The notes under the pieces were generated by a model. That model saw nothing but the letters and a program-made list of their open reading frames with translations, made no database searches and was not told the origin of the DNA. A program made the translations under genes and the position numbers. Shown in pieces: positions 51,955 to 62,665 of a DNA stretch of 64,000 nt (positions are counted from its first letter, which is position 1; each line of letters begins with the position of its first letter). The stretch covers positions 57,947-121,946 of the forward strand of contig JAJPIE010000028.1 of assembly GCA_021324935.1 (NCBI GenBank). Direction: 5' to 3'. This DNA comes from Acidobacteriota bacterium (GTDB lineage Bacteria; Acidobacteriota; Terriglobia; Acidiferrales; UBA7541).

Positions 51955-53193
51955 TTACGCGGGTGTTTTGTTGGCGGAGGCAATCGTCAGCAGTTCTTCC
52001 TCGGTGAGCACCCGTGGGGACTGCTTCGCCGCTTCGAAAATCCGGTTCACCAAATCCTCCGACGCCGGCATTCCGTGCCGCGAGAGCCAATGCAGCACAT
52101 TCGACTTTCCGCTCATCGGGCCGATCTCCACAATCTGCTCCAGCCCGAAAAGGCGCGCCGGAACGCCGCTATAGACCGCGTCCGCCAGTTCCTGGTCGCC
52201 CTTCCTCAGCGCCTTGACAATCGCAGCCGCGTGTACGCCGGTCGCCGTGCGAAACGCGTCCTTGCCAAAAACCGGGTAATTTGGCGGGATTACCGTTCCC
52301 GTGAACCTCGCGACCTTTTCGCAATACTCCTTCAAATGACTCAGGTTGTTGTCGATCAGTCCCATCAGCCGGAAATTCACCAGCAGCAACTCCATCGGAG
52401 TATTCCCCACGCGTTCGCCCAGCGAAAGCGCCACGCCGTGCACCTGATTAGCGCCCGCAGCGACAGCGGCCATCGAATTTGCAATATCCAGACCGCGGTC
52501 GCGGTGCCCGTGCCAATCCACTCGAATTTTCTCTCCGCTGGGCTTCACCACGCTTTCCATCACAAACTTCACCAGGTTGAAAGTTCCGGGCGGGGTGGCG
52601 TGGCCCACCGTGTCGCAAAGCACGATCGCGCGCGCTCCGCTGCGGATGGCCGCGCTGTAGAGCCGCTTCACGGTGTCCGGGTCCGTGCGGATCGTGTCTT
52701 CGGTGACGTACATCGAAGGCAGCCCCTGCGCCACGGCAAATTTCACCGCCGCTTCCGTCGTGCGTTCCAGGTGCTCGACCGTCCAGTCTTCCACCAGCCG
52801 ACGGATCGGGCTTGAACCCAGAAACGTCGCCGCTTCAATGGCGATGCCCACCCGCTGCGAGATCTCCGCGATCGGCCGGATATCCGCCTCCACGGTACGC
52901 GCAGCGCAATTTGGGCGGATGCGCATGCGATTCGTGGCGATCTCGCGCGCCAGAGCTTCCACGTGCTCCACGGCGCGAGGTCCCGCTCCCGGCAGGCCGA
53001 TGTTCGCCGAATCGATGCCGAGCGATTCCATCAAATGCAGGAGTTCAATTTTCTCGCCGATGGTTGGGTCTTGGATGGAGGGATTCTGCAGGCCGTCGCG
53101 CAGCGTCTCGTCGTTCAGCATCACGTGCGTGCCGGAAGCGATGGCCATGGGACCGCCGGCATTCCAGTCGTGCATCCATTCGGAGCGAATCAT
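51955..53193 (-). CDS. LeuA/HMGL-like acyltransferase (isopropylmalate/homocitrate synthase family)
   Basis: TIM-barrel Claisen-condensing enzyme of 412 residues. LNDETLRDGLQNPSI (26-40) holds the catalytic Arg-Asp pair; IRVDWHGHRDRGLDIANSMAA provides the metal-binding H-x-H; ALSLGERVGNTPMELLLVN is the G-E-x-x-GN motif. The accessory part ending at residue 412 is short, without the full LeuA regulatory domain, so isopropylmalate, homocitrate or citramalate synthesis are all possible. leuC and leuD are 7-9 kb away on the other strand, which makes leucine synthesis plausible. GGAGG precedes the ATG. No gene is seen in the 207-bp gap after it. Confidence 0.85.
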   Translation of the reverse strand: MIRSEWMHDWNAGGPMAIASGTHVMLNDETLRDGLQNPSIQDPTIGEKIELLHLMESLGIDSANIGLPGAGPRAVEHVEALAREIATNRMRIRPNCAARTVEADIRPIAEISQRVGIAIEAATFLGSSPIRRLVEDWTVEHLERTTEAAVKFAVAQGLPSMYVTEDTIRTDPDTVKRLYSAAIRSGARAIVLCDTVGHATPPGTFNLVKFVMESVVKPSGEKIRVDWHGHRDRGLDIANSMAAVAAGANQVHGVALSLGERVGNTPMELLLVNFRLMGLIDNNLSHLKEYCEKVARFTGTVIPPNYPVFGKDAFRTATGVHAAAIVKALRKGDQELADAVYSGVPARLFGLEQIVEIGPMSGKSNVLHWLSRHGMPASEDLVNRIFEAAKQSPRVLTEEELLTIASANKTPA

Positions 53194-53215
53194 GGTCGCG
53201 CGGCCTCCGGATATT

Positions 53216-53485
53216 TTAATAACGCAGAGTGTAGCTGTTGGGCAGCTGCTTCGGGTCCGGGCGGAACAACACCTTGCAAAATTCGCAGCGGTAAATTTCG
53301 GCGCCTTTGCCGACGATTGCTTCCACTTCCGGCGTCAACTCGTACCAGCGTTTCAGGTGGCCGGCGCAGAGCTTTCCTTTTTCGTTGCGCTCATCGCACG
53401 AGCGTTGCTTCGGCTTGCGCACTTTAATTTTGGGCGCTCGCGGCGCTTCGCTCGACGGCGCAACTTGGGGAGTTTCTTCGGCCAA
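53216..53485 (-). CDS. Small cysteine-cluster protein, 89 aa
   Basis: Uncharacterised basic protein. The N-terminal 25 residues are Pro/Ala/Lys-rich and probably disordered (PRAPKIKVRKPKQRS). Four cysteines, C30, C39 and the C-x2-C at YRCEFCKVLF (about 67-70), suggest a zinc ribbon. AGHLKRWYELTPEVEAIVGKG lies in between. The TTG start at 53485 has AGGAGC 5 bases upstream. It lies between the aldehyde dehydrogenase and the LeuA-like gene on the same strand, spaced 17 and 22 bases, so all three are likely one transcript. No function can be assigned. Confidence 0.7.
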   Translation of the reverse strand: MAEETPQVAPSSEAPRAPKIKVRKPKQRSCDERNEKGKLCAGHLKRWYELTPEVEAIVGKGAEIYRCEFCKVLFRPDPKQLPNSYTLRY

Positions 53486-53502
53486 GATTCGCTCCTATAC
53501 CG

Positions 53503-55077
53503 CTATTTCAATCCGTGATCGCGGAAAACGGTTTTGAGCGCCGCGCGCGCGTGCCGCAATCGCGCCAGCAGGCTGTCTCCAAACTCAAACGTCAGAAACG
53601 AGTCGCCCGCCTTCTCCACGTCCGCCCCGTAGCGATACCACCACGGCTTTTCCAGCCACGGCAATCGGTCTTCATCAATGTATTTCACATGCACCATTTC
53701 CTGAAAGCCCGCTTTGCCGTGCGTGCGTCCCCAGCCGCTCAAGCCGCAGCCGCCGTGGGGCGCCTCGGCAATGGCGAAGCCGCTGATCAGGTCGTTCACC
53801 ATCACCACGCCCACGCGCAACTCCCGCGCGACCCTCCGGCCGCCTTCCAGATCCTTCGTCCAGATGCTCGCGGAAAGTGCGAACTCCGAATCGTTCGCCT
53901 GCTGCACCGCTTCCTCGGCGTTACGCACCACGCGAATGGCCATGATCGGCCCGAAGGTTTCGTCCTGAAATAGTTTCATCGACGATTCCACGCCGGTGAT
54001 CACCGTTGGCTCGAAGAAATTCGGCCCCAGATCCGGCCTCGGCCGCCCGCCGCATAGCACGCGCGCGCCTTGCTGCACCGCGTCGGCAATCAATTCGCTC
54101 ATGCGCTGCACGTGCTGCGGGCGAATCATCGGACCTATTTCCGTGTTCGGGTCGTTGCCGGGACCCAGCCGCAGCTTCTTGGTCTTCTCCACGCATTTCT
54201 GAATGAACGCTTCGCTGATGGACTCTTCGACGAACAGCCGTTCAACCGAAAGACAAACCTGCCCGCAATTCGAATAACTTCCCCAGACTGCGGCGCTGGA
54301 GGCGATCTCCAGATCCGCGTCCTTTAGCACCAGCATGGCGTCTTTTCCGCCAAGCTCCAGCACGCTGGGAATCAGCAGCGGCGCGCACGCTTCCGCCACG
54401 TGCCGCCCGGTAAAAACGCTTCCGGTGAAGAACAATTTGTCGGGCCGCGCTTCGATCAGCGCTTGGCCCACGTCACCACCACCTTGCAGAATCGTTACCA
54501 GATGTTCGGGGAAGCCCGCCTCGCGGAACAATTGGCCGATCAGTTCGCCGCATTCCGGGGTAAAGTCGCTGGTTTTGCACAGCACGCCGTTCCCGGCGGC
54601 TACCGCCGCCGTGATCTGGCTCATTGGTATCGCCAGCGGATAGTTCCACGAACTGATAATCGCCACCACACCCAGCGGCTCATAGACGAGCTTTCCTGTC
54701 TTGGCCTTCGCCGCGATGCTGTGATGCGGCACCGCTTCCGTTTTCATCAACGATGCGGTGCAATCGGCAAAATACTTGGCCGAATCCAGCGAAACGAACA
54801 CGTCCGCGAATTTCGCCTCCGCGCGCGGCTTCCCGGATTCCCGAACCACCGCGTCGGCCAGCGCTTCCTTTTTCTCCAAAATGATCGATTGCAACGCGCG
54901 CAGCCGTGTGCAGCGCTCTTCTACCCGACTTTTCGCCCACTCTCGCTGCGCCTCCCGCGCCTTGGCCATCAGTTGCGGCAAGGCCAGCGGCGAGGTACGT
55001 TCGTACGATTTCAATACCCTCCCTGTAGCTGGGTCTATCGAAGGAAGTGAGTCCAGCATCGCGGATGTCGTGACCAT
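53503..55077 (-). CDS. Aldehyde dehydrogenase family protein
   Basis: ALDH-superfamily enzyme of 524 residues. Catalytic Cys is in SNCGQVCLSVER (about residue 279) and base Glu in LELGGKDAMLV (about 243); IISSWNYPLAIPMSQ, FFTGSVFTGRHVAEA and FGPIMAIRVV are cofactor-site motifs. The C-terminal extension of about 60 residues after the VKYIDEDRLPWLEKPWWY segment is typical of a subgroup related to succinate-semialdehyde or coniferyl-aldehyde dehydrogenases. The substrate is not fixed. It heads a probable operon with the 89-residue protein and the LeuA-like enzyme. It is a distant paralogue of the enzyme at 34852. Confidence 0.92.
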   Translation of the reverse strand: MVTTSAMLDSLPSIDPATGRVLKSYERTSPLALPQLMAKAREAQREWAKSRVEERCTRLRALQSIILEKKEALADAVVRESGKPRAEAKFADVFVSLDSAKYFADCTASLMKTEAVPHHSIAAKAKTGKLVYEPLGVVAIISSWNYPLAIPMSQITAAVAAGNGVLCKTSDFTPECGELIGQLFREAGFPEHLVTILQGGGDVGQALIEARPDKLFFTGSVFTGRHVAEACAPLLIPSVLELGGKDAMLVLKDADLEIASSAAVWGSYSNCGQVCLSVERLFVEESISEAFIQKCVEKTKKLRLGPGNDPNTEIGPMIRPQHVQRMSELIADAVQQGARVLCGGRPRPDLGPNFFEPTVITGVESSMKLFQDETFGPIMAIRVVRNAEEAVQQANDSEFALSASIWTKDLEGGRRVARELRVGVVMVNDLISGFAIAEAPHGGCGLSGWGRTHGKAGFQEMVHVKYIDEDRLPWLEKPWWYRYGADVEKAGDSFLTFEFGDSLLARLRHARAALKTVFRDHGLK

Positions 55078-55131
55078 AATCGCATCTTACACTCCCATGC
55101 GTTTCCAGAATAGTCTGAGCCAGCGCAAGCC

Positions 55132-55908
55132 CTAGGACAGCCGGTACGATTCGTCATGATCCACCCGCACCATGAACAGCCCGTGCGGCGGCACGGTGGG
55201 CCCGGATTTCGAGCGGTCTTTGATCTCGTACAAGCGCTCAATGTCTTCCGGCTGCAACTTGCCGCGCCCCACTTCCAGCAACGTGCCCACCATCTTGCGC
55301 ACCATGTACCGCAGGAACGACCGCCCGTGAACCGTGAACCACAACTCTTCGCCGTCCTCGGTGCGCTTCAGTTCCGTCGCGTAAATCTCCCGCTGCATGT
55401 TGCGCTCTTTGTCGTCGTCTTCGGAGCCGGTCGAAGCCGCGAAAGAACTGAAATCATGCATCCCTACAAAGCGCGCCGCGGCGTCCTTCATTGCCCCCTC
55501 ATTCAGAGGGAACGGATAATGCAGCACGTAGCGCCACAGCATCGGCGGCACCACCTTGCCGCGGTAAATCCGGTAACGGTAGATCTTCCCCTTGGCCGAC
55601 CAGCGCGCGCTGAAATCCGGCCCGGTCTCTTCCGCCTCCACAATCCGGATGGCCGGCGGCAGCAGCGCATTTAAGGCGCGTTGAAATTCCAGAGCCGAAA
55701 GATGCGACTGCGTGCGGAAACTCCCCACTTGTCCCAGCGCATGGACGCCGGCGTCGGTTCGCCCCGCGCCCAGCAACTGCACGTTTTCCTGCGTCAGCCG
55801 CCGCAGCACGGACACAATTTCGCCCTGCACGGTGGGCTTGTTCTTCTGAATCTGCCAGCCGTGGAAATCCGTGCCGTCGTAGGCAATTGTGAGCTTGAAA
55901 TAGCGCAT
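55132..55908 (-). CDS. truA: tRNA pseudouridine(38-40) synthase TruA
   Basis: Isomerises uridines 38-40 in tRNA anticodon arms. Catalytic D52 is in GAGRTDAGVHALGQV; the opening KLTIAYDGTDFHGWQ and the end segments FTVHGRSFLRYMVRKMVGTLLEVG (in parts) and PPHGLFMVRVDHDE complete the family. Length 258 is normal. The ATG at 55908 is preferred over GTG 55917: its upstream AGGGGTG, which is part of a twin-hairpin repeat, has suitable spacing, while the GTG lies inside the hairpin. pyrE ends 99 bases upstream. Confidence 0.95.
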   Translation of the reverse strand: MRYFKLTIAYDGTDFHGWQIQKNKPTVQGEIVSVLRRLTQENVQLLGAGRTDAGVHALGQVGSFRTQSHLSALEFQRALNALLPPAIRIVEAEETGPDFSARWSAKGKIYRYRIYRGKVVPPMLWRYVLHYPFPLNEGAMKDAAARFVGMHDFSSFAASTGSEDDDKERNMQREIYATELKRTEDGEELWFTVHGRSFLRYMVRKMVGTLLEVGRGKLQPEDIERLYEIKDRSKSGPTVPPHGLFMVRVDHDESYRLS

Positions 55909-55912
55909 GTAG

Positions 55913-55995
55913 CTCACCCCTTCAGGGGTGAGGTCTTTTCTGACATCGTCAACGCCGCTCCCACATTCGAAGACCCTCAGGCCTGAAGGCCTGAG
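55913..55995. repeat. Twin-hairpin intergenic element, copy 3
   Basis: CTCACCCC-TTCA-GGGGTGAG at 55913-55932 and CTCAGGCC-TGAA-GGCCTGAG at 55976-55995, 43 bases apart; flanked by TAG on both outer sides (TAG-CTC and GAG-CTA). Its first arm seems to provide the truA ribosome-binding site. Confidence 0.75.
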
Positions 55996-56006
55996 CTACA
56001 AATTCC

Positions 56007-56624
56007 TTACCGGGCGGACCTCGCGAACCGGCTCCCCGGTTTCACCGCCACGCCTCCCTGCCTGCAGAGCGGGCAATCGTCCGGCTCGTAGCTTTCGATA
56101 GGCAATTCGATCAGCGCATTGGACTCCACCGGAAACTCAATCTTGCCGCCGCTGCGGTCGATCAGCGCGCCCGCCGCGACCACCCGGCCGCCGGCTTCCT
56201 CCACCACGCTGATCGCCTCTTGCGTCGAGCCGCCCGTTGTCCAAACATCCTCGACCACCAGAACGTGCATATCCGGCTTCAACGCAAAACCCCGCCGCAG
56301 GCACATCGTGCCGCTGGCGTCGCGCTCCACGAACATCGCCGGCACCCCGCCGCCTACCAAATCTTCCGGTGCCGGCAGCGCTCGCGCCACTTCCTGCCCG
56401 ATGATCACGCCGCCCAGCGCCGGAGAGACCACCGCGTCAATCCGCGCATCCGAGAAGAGTGCAGCCAGCGCTTGCCCCAGCTTTTCCGCAAACCGCGGGT
56501 ACTGCAAAACCAGCGCGCATTGCACATACGTGCCGCTGTGGAGACCACTCGACAACTCAAAATGGCCGTGGCGGATGGCGCCCGCCTTCTCGAACATCCT
56601 CAAAAGTTCTTCGCGTGTCAGCAT
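56007..56624 (-). CDS. pyrE: Orotate phosphoribosyltransferase
   Basis: Joins orotate with PRPP to give OMP in pyrimidine synthesis. The PRPP-binding signature VLVVEDVWTTGGST spans 121-134; HFELSSGLHSGTYVQ (21-35) and SPALGGVIIGQEVARAL (67-83) are the substrate loops, and the flexible loop with ERDASGTMCLRRGF is at about 100-113. Length of 205 is normal; the C-terminal C-x2-C (DDCPLCRQGG) is an additional feature of some PyrE. It complements carAB elsewhere in the window. truA follows after the twin-hairpin element. Confidence 0.93.
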   Translation of the reverse strand: MLTREELLRMFEKAGAIRHGHFELSSGLHSGTYVQCALVLQYPRFAEKLGQALAALFSDARIDAVVSPALGGVIIGQEVARALPAPEDLVGGGVPAMFVERDASGTMCLRRGFALKPDMHVLVVEDVWTTGGSTQEAISVVEEAGGRVVAAGALIDRSGGKIEFPVESNALIELPIESYEPDDCPLCRQGGVAVKPGSRFARSAR

Positions 56625-56690
56625 GACCCGGCTAACTTCGACCCGCTCCTAAACGTCGAAATGTCAGCAGCCTAGCCTCCATGCCCCGCG

Positions 56691-56720
56691 TTGTCAAGGA
56701 AAGGCGCCGCCTGTTAGACT
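56691..56720 (+). promoter_or_regulatory. Possible promoter of the TolC-like gene
   Basis: TTGTCA (56691-56696), 18-base spacer and TAGACT (56715-56720), which would give a leader of about 170 bases. The leader contains a 12-codon ORF (ATG 56829 to TGA 56867) after AGAGAGAG; its significance is unknown. Confidence 0.35.
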
Positions 56721-56897
56721 GCCAATTCGGCGTTTTTGGCCCGTGAATGGTGGCAAGATCAGGCCCGGGTGCGTTTTCTGCTCCATTTCAATGAAACAAA
56801 TTGCCCCCTAGGAGCGTTTTAGAGAGAGATGCCACATCGCGCAACAGGTTCATTTGTGAGAATTTGAGGTCCAAAAGTTCCAAACGTGAGGACAATG

Positions 56898-58955
56898 ATG
56901 ACGAAGCCGTTCGCTAAATCCCTACTCGCCGCGCTTCTGGCGGGAATTCTGGCAGGCGCTCCGGTCTCCCCGGTTTTGGCTCAGCAACCGGACCAGACCC
57001 CGCAGCCGAAGGCTCCCTTGCAAGGGGGCTTGCCGCTTTCGCTCGGCTTGAGCAAATATCACTACACGAACGCGCCGAACCCCTGGCCGGATATTACCGC
57101 TCCCTTCCGCCCGCAGTTCGTTAATCCCGGCACGCTCAGCAATTCGCCGCGTCTTGAGCAGCTCATTCACGACGGGAAGCTCAATCTTAGCCTCCAGGAC
57201 GCTATCGCCCTGGCCCTCGAAAACAGCATGGACATCGTTGTCCAGCGCTATAACCCGTGGATGGCCGATGCCAGCATCCTCAAGACAAAAGCCGGTGGCT
57301 TTGGCTACGGCGTTCCCGGAAGTCTCTCGGTGGGTTCCACGGCCAACTTGCCGAATCTCTTATTCGACCCGTTCTTCACCCAGACCGTGCAGTTCAACGA
57401 CAACGTCGTTCCCGTCAACAACCCATTCCTCTCCGGTACCGGCGTCACCGGAACGAATGCCTTGATCGGCCTGCCGATTCACACCTCCACTTACAACAGC
57501 GCGTTCTCCCAGGGCTTTTCGACGGCTACGACAATGAACATTTATTGGGACAACACGCGTTCTTCCTCTGGTTCAGCCTTCAACCTGCTTAATCCATCGG
57601 TGCAATCCACCCTCGGCATCAGCTTTTCTCAGCAGCTTCTGCAAGGCTTTGGCCGCGACGTCACCCGCCGCAACATTCTGATCGCGGAAAATAACCGCAA
57701 GATCGCGGACCTTTCCTTCGCGCAGCAGGCGATCACCACCGTCACCAGCACCGTCACCGCCTACTGGGAACTCGTCTACGCCCGTGAAAACGTGAACGTA
57801 CAGCAGCAGGCCGTCACTGTTTCCACAAAGCTCTATAACGACAACAAGAAACAATTGGAAATCGGTACCATGGCGCCCCTCGACGTCACCCAGGCGGAGT
57901 CCGAGCTGGCTTCCGATCAGACCAACCTGATCATTGCGCAAACCACGCAACTCCAGGATGAGCTGGCGCTCAAGAACTACATCGCCAAGGACCCTACAGC
58001 CTCCAATCTCCTCAATGTCGAGATCATTCCGACCGACAAGCCCGATGCTCCGGAATCGGTCCACACGGAAGCCTTCGAACAGGCCGTGAAAGAAGCCTTT
58101 AATAACCGTCCCGATGTGCAGGAGCAGATTCTCAACCTGCGTAACGGTGAAATTGACATCAAGGCCACGCGCAACGCGCTGCTGCCAACGGCCACTTTGA
58201 CGGCCTCATACGCCAGCACGGGCCTTGCCGGCAATTCTACCCTTACCACGTCGACCCCTGCCGCCGGCCAGCAGATTGTCGGCGCCAACGGGCAACCCAT
58301 CACCGTCGTCGGCCCCGGCGGCACCCTGGTTCCGGTTTATGTGCCCACGACTACCTCCACGGTGACCGGTGTCAGCAAACAAGGACTCAGCGACAGCCTT
58401 AGTCAGGTTTTCCACAACCGTTTCCCCGATTACACCGTCGGCTTCAATTTCCAGATTCCCATCCGCAACCGCTCCGCGCAGGCAGACAGCATTCACGCGC
58501 AGCTCACGCAGCGCCAGCTGGAGGCGCAGATGCAGCAAATCAAGAACAGCGCCGTGCTGGACGTTCGCAACACTTCCATCGCCGTCGAGCAGGGCAAGGC
58601 CCAAGTCCAGTCGGCGAGGAAAGCGCGCGAACTTCAGCAGCAGACCTTTGAGGCCGAGCAGAAAAAGTACCAACTCGGCGCATCCACCGTTTACAACGTC
58701 ATCCTGATCCAGCGCGACCTGATCACCGCGCAGGGCACCGAATTGCGCGCCCTCGCCAACTTGGCCGAAGCGAAAGCCAATTATGAGCGCGCGCTGGGAC
58801 GCACTTTGCAGGTCAACAATGTCACCATCGCCGGAGCGCAAAAGGGCGAAATCGAGCGCGACACCCTGATCCCCGGCACCCTCAACGGCCAGGTCGTCGG
58901 CACCGAGGAACTCTTCAAGGCCCTCGACGACAAGAACAAGTCCGGCAGCAAATAG
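56898..58955 (+). CDS. TolC-family outer-membrane channel protein
   Basis: Outer-membrane efflux/secretion duct of the OEP family, 685 residues. A signal peptide (FAKSLLAALLAGILAGAPVSPVLA) is cleaved before QQPDQ. The two OEP repeats appear as long helices: NLSLQDAIALALENSMDIVVQRYNPWMADASI (in parts, about 95-125) through QAITTVTSTVTAYWELVYARENV, and the second at AFEQAVKEAFNNRPDVQEQILNLRNGEIDIKATRNALLPTATLTASY (in parts) to ANLAEAKANYERALG. Long Thr/Pro/Gly-rich inserts (TTSTPAAGQQIVGANGQP) make it longer than TolC. ATG 56898 has GAGGA at the right distance. No pump gene is adjacent. A terminator follows. Confidence 0.9.
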   Translation: MTKPFAKSLLAALLAGILAGAPVSPVLAQQPDQTPQPKAPLQGGLPLSLGLSKYHYTNAPNPWPDITAPFRPQFVNPGTLSNSPRLEQLIHDGKLNLSLQDAIALALENSMDIVVQRYNPWMADASILKTKAGGFGYGVPGSLSVGSTANLPNLLFDPFFTQTVQFNDNVVPVNNPFLSGTGVTGTNALIGLPIHTSTYNSAFSQGFSTATTMNIYWDNTRSSSGSAFNLLNPSVQSTLGISFSQQLLQGFGRDVTRRNILIAENNRKIADLSFAQQAITTVTSTVTAYWELVYARENVNVQQQAVTVSTKLYNDNKKQLEIGTMAPLDVTQAESELASDQTNLIIAQTTQLQDELALKNYIAKDPTASNLLNVEIIPTDKPDAPESVHTEAFEQAVKEAFNNRPDVQEQILNLRNGEIDIKATRNALLPTATLTASYASTGLAGNSTLTTSTPAAGQQIVGANGQPITVVGPGGTLVPVYVPTTTSTVTGVSKQGLSDSLSQVFHNRFPDYTVGFNFQIPIRNRSAQADSIHAQLTQRQLEAQMQQIKNSAVLDVRNTSIAVEQGKAQVQSARKARELQQQTFEAEQKKYQLGASTVYNVILIQRDLITAQGTELRALANLAEAKANYERALGRTLQVNNVTIAGAQKGEIERDTLIPGTLNGQVVGTEELFKALDDKNKSGSK

Positions 58956-58994
58956 CCGCGAGTCACTCCTCCTCAGGCAACTGCAACAGTTCGA

Positions 58995-59024
58995 AACGCC
59001 GGTCTCCGGCTGGGCGTTTTTTCT
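58995..59024 (+). terminator. Intrinsic terminator after the TolC-like gene
   Basis: AACGCC (58995-59000) pairs with GGCGTT (59013-59018) with a GC-rich inner segment, followed by TTTTTTCTTT to 59026. It lies 40 bases after the stop codon. Confidence 0.75.
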
Positions 59025-59118
59025 TTGCTATCCCTGCAAAAGCGCCCATTTGCAGCCGCAAGGGTGCGCCGCATCACAACCGGATTCTGATAATCTCTCT
59101 ACACTGAGGTCGTTCGCG

Positions 59119-60687
59119 ATGCGCCTCCCCAATTCCATCTCCGTGGATTCTCTCGCGCCCTCCTGCGATGGTTTGCCGCTTTCGCCCGAAATCTCCCCGA
59201 ATCATCGGCTGCATCTTGCGCTGCTCTGTGGCATCGGCGCCTCAACCCTACTGCTTCATCTTCTGACCGGAAACCGCTACGGCTTCAATCGCGACGAGTT
59301 GGCGATCCTCGAGGATGCGCGGCATCTCGCCTGGGGCTATGTTTCTTACCCGCCGCTGACCCCCTTTCTTGGACGCATCGCGCTGGCTTTTTTTGGCACC
59401 TCGCTCGCAGGCTTCCGCTTTTTCTCCGCGCTGGTGCAAGCCATCGGCGTGGTCCTTACGGGTTGCATGGCGCGCGAAATGGGCGGGGGGCGCGCGGCGC
59501 AGCTTGTTTCTGCCTCCGCCGCAATTCCCTTCTGCCTGGGCGCCGGCGCGCTGATGCAGTATGTCTCTTTCGATTACTTTGCGTGGGTGCTCACCGCCTA
59601 TTTCGTGGTCTTCCTGCTGCGGAGAAATGACCCCCGCTATTTCCTTGCCGCCGGCGCCGCCATCGGCCTCGGCATGTTGACGAAATACACGATGCTTTTC
59701 TTCGCGGCGGGAGTACTTGCGGGAGTCCTGCTGACCGAAACGCGCAGATATCTGCGCACCGGCTGGCCGTGGCTCGGCTTGCTGGTTTCCCTGCTGACCT
59801 TTCTGCCGAATTTTCTCTGGCAGGCGCAGCATCGCTTCGCCACCTACGACTTTCTCAAGTTCATCCACCAGCGGGACATTTCCGAGGGGCTCACGCGGGA
59901 TTTTCTGCCCGATCAATTGGAGATGACTCTGCTTTGTTTTCCGCTATGGCTGGCTGGACTCTATTTCTCCGCGTTCTCGCCGGAAGGAAAACGCTTTCGT
60001 CCACTGGCCTGGATGTATCTGGTCCCGCTGGTCTTCTTCTTTTTCGCCAAGGGACGTGGCTATTACCTCGCTCCGGCCTATCCCATGCTTTATGCGGCGG
60101 GCAGCGTCTGGGGGGAACGCTGGGTCGAGAAACTCGCACCGCCTTTGCGATTGCGCGCCGTTCATGCGCCCATCGCGGGCGCACTGGGCTTGAGTATTCT
60201 GGGCGGCATGGCCGTTGCCCTGCCCATCGCACCGCTCCAATCGGCTTGGTTTCGCGTGGCCAACAAAATCAACGTCACCTTGCGCGACGAAGTTGGCTGG
60301 CAAGACCTGGCCGCGACCCTGGCCAAGGTCCGCGGTTCCCTTCCCGAGCAGGACCAGGCCAGGCTTGGCATCCTCGCGGAAAATTACGGAGAAGTTGGCG
60401 CCATAAACCTCTACGGCCCGGACTACGGCCTGCCGCGCGCCATCAGTGGCGTGAACTCCTCCTGGGAACGCGGCTACGGCGATCCTCCCCCGCAATCGTT
60501 GATTGTTGTCGGCTTTTCCCGCGAATTTGTCGCAGCGAACTTCACTGCTTGTCACCTCGCTGCCCAAGTCACCAACGCCTACGGCGTCGTCAACGAAGAA
60601 ACCACCGAACGCAAGGATATTTTTGTTTGCGGGCCGCCCCGCAACGGCTGGCCCGCCTTCTGGCAAAATTTCCAGTATTACGCCTAG
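59119..60687 (+). CDS. ArnT/PMT-like membrane glycosyltransferase (GT39/83 type)
   Basis: Polytopic membrane protein of 522 residues with about ten hydrophobic segments. GFNRDELAILEDARHLAWGYVSYPPLTPFLGRI (in parts, 55-88) is the first periplasmic loop with the conserved D59-E60 and the YPPL motif of dolichyl- and undecaprenyl-phosphate-sugar transferases. LTKYTMLFF and KGRGYYLAPAYPMLYAAG are further family blocks. It should transfer a sugar from a polyprenyl-phosphate donor to lipid A or protein, but acceptor and sugar are unknown. ATG 59119 is used with GAGGT upstream. The gene follows the tolC terminator. Confidence 0.85.
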   Translation: MRLPNSISVDSLAPSCDGLPLSPEISPNHRLHLALLCGIGASTLLLHLLTGNRYGFNRDELAILEDARHLAWGYVSYPPLTPFLGRIALAFFGTSLAGFRFFSALVQAIGVVLTGCMAREMGGGRAAQLVSASAAIPFCLGAGALMQYVSFDYFAWVLTAYFVVFLLRRNDPRYFLAAGAAIGLGMLTKYTMLFFAAGVLAGVLLTETRRYLRTGWPWLGLLVSLLTFLPNFLWQAQHRFATYDFLKFIHQRDISEGLTRDFLPDQLEMTLLCFPLWLAGLYFSAFSPEGKRFRPLAWMYLVPLVFFFFAKGRGYYLAPAYPMLYAAGSVWGERWVEKLAPPLRLRAVHAPIAGALGLSILGGMAVALPIAPLQSAWFRVANKINVTLRDEVGWQDLAATLAKVRGSLPEQDQARLGILAENYGEVGAINLYGPDYGLPRAISGVNSSWERGYGDPPPQSLIVVGFSREFVAANFTACHLAAQVTNAYGVVNEETTERKDIFVCGPPRNGWPAFWQNFQYYA

Positions 60688-60906
60688 GTGTGTAGAGGCG
60701 GCTTGCTGCCACCTTCTTGGTATTGGTTTCGCCGGCCTTTCGGTCCGCTTCCGATAGCACAAGCTTCAGCCTTTGCTTTTCGGTGGAGGAAACCCTTCTC
60801 CTCAAACTGCAACCTTCTTGTTCCCCGCGCTCATTTCCCCTAGCATTAGTATCTTGCGGGGTCTGCATATCGCCTTGCTTATACAGGATCCCGGGAGCGC
60901 TTCTTC

Positions 60907-62601
<1,695 letters not shown>

Positions 62602-62665
62602 CGGGCCTCTCTTACCTTGTCAAGATTACTTAGCGTTAATATTCGCAGTGTGGTACGTTCTCTTG

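Noticed and set aside
51298..52815. Plus-strand open frame of 505 codons
   Set aside because: It lies antisense to the M20 peptidase and the LeuA-like gene, both with full motifs; composition is typical of a GC-rich shadow frame.
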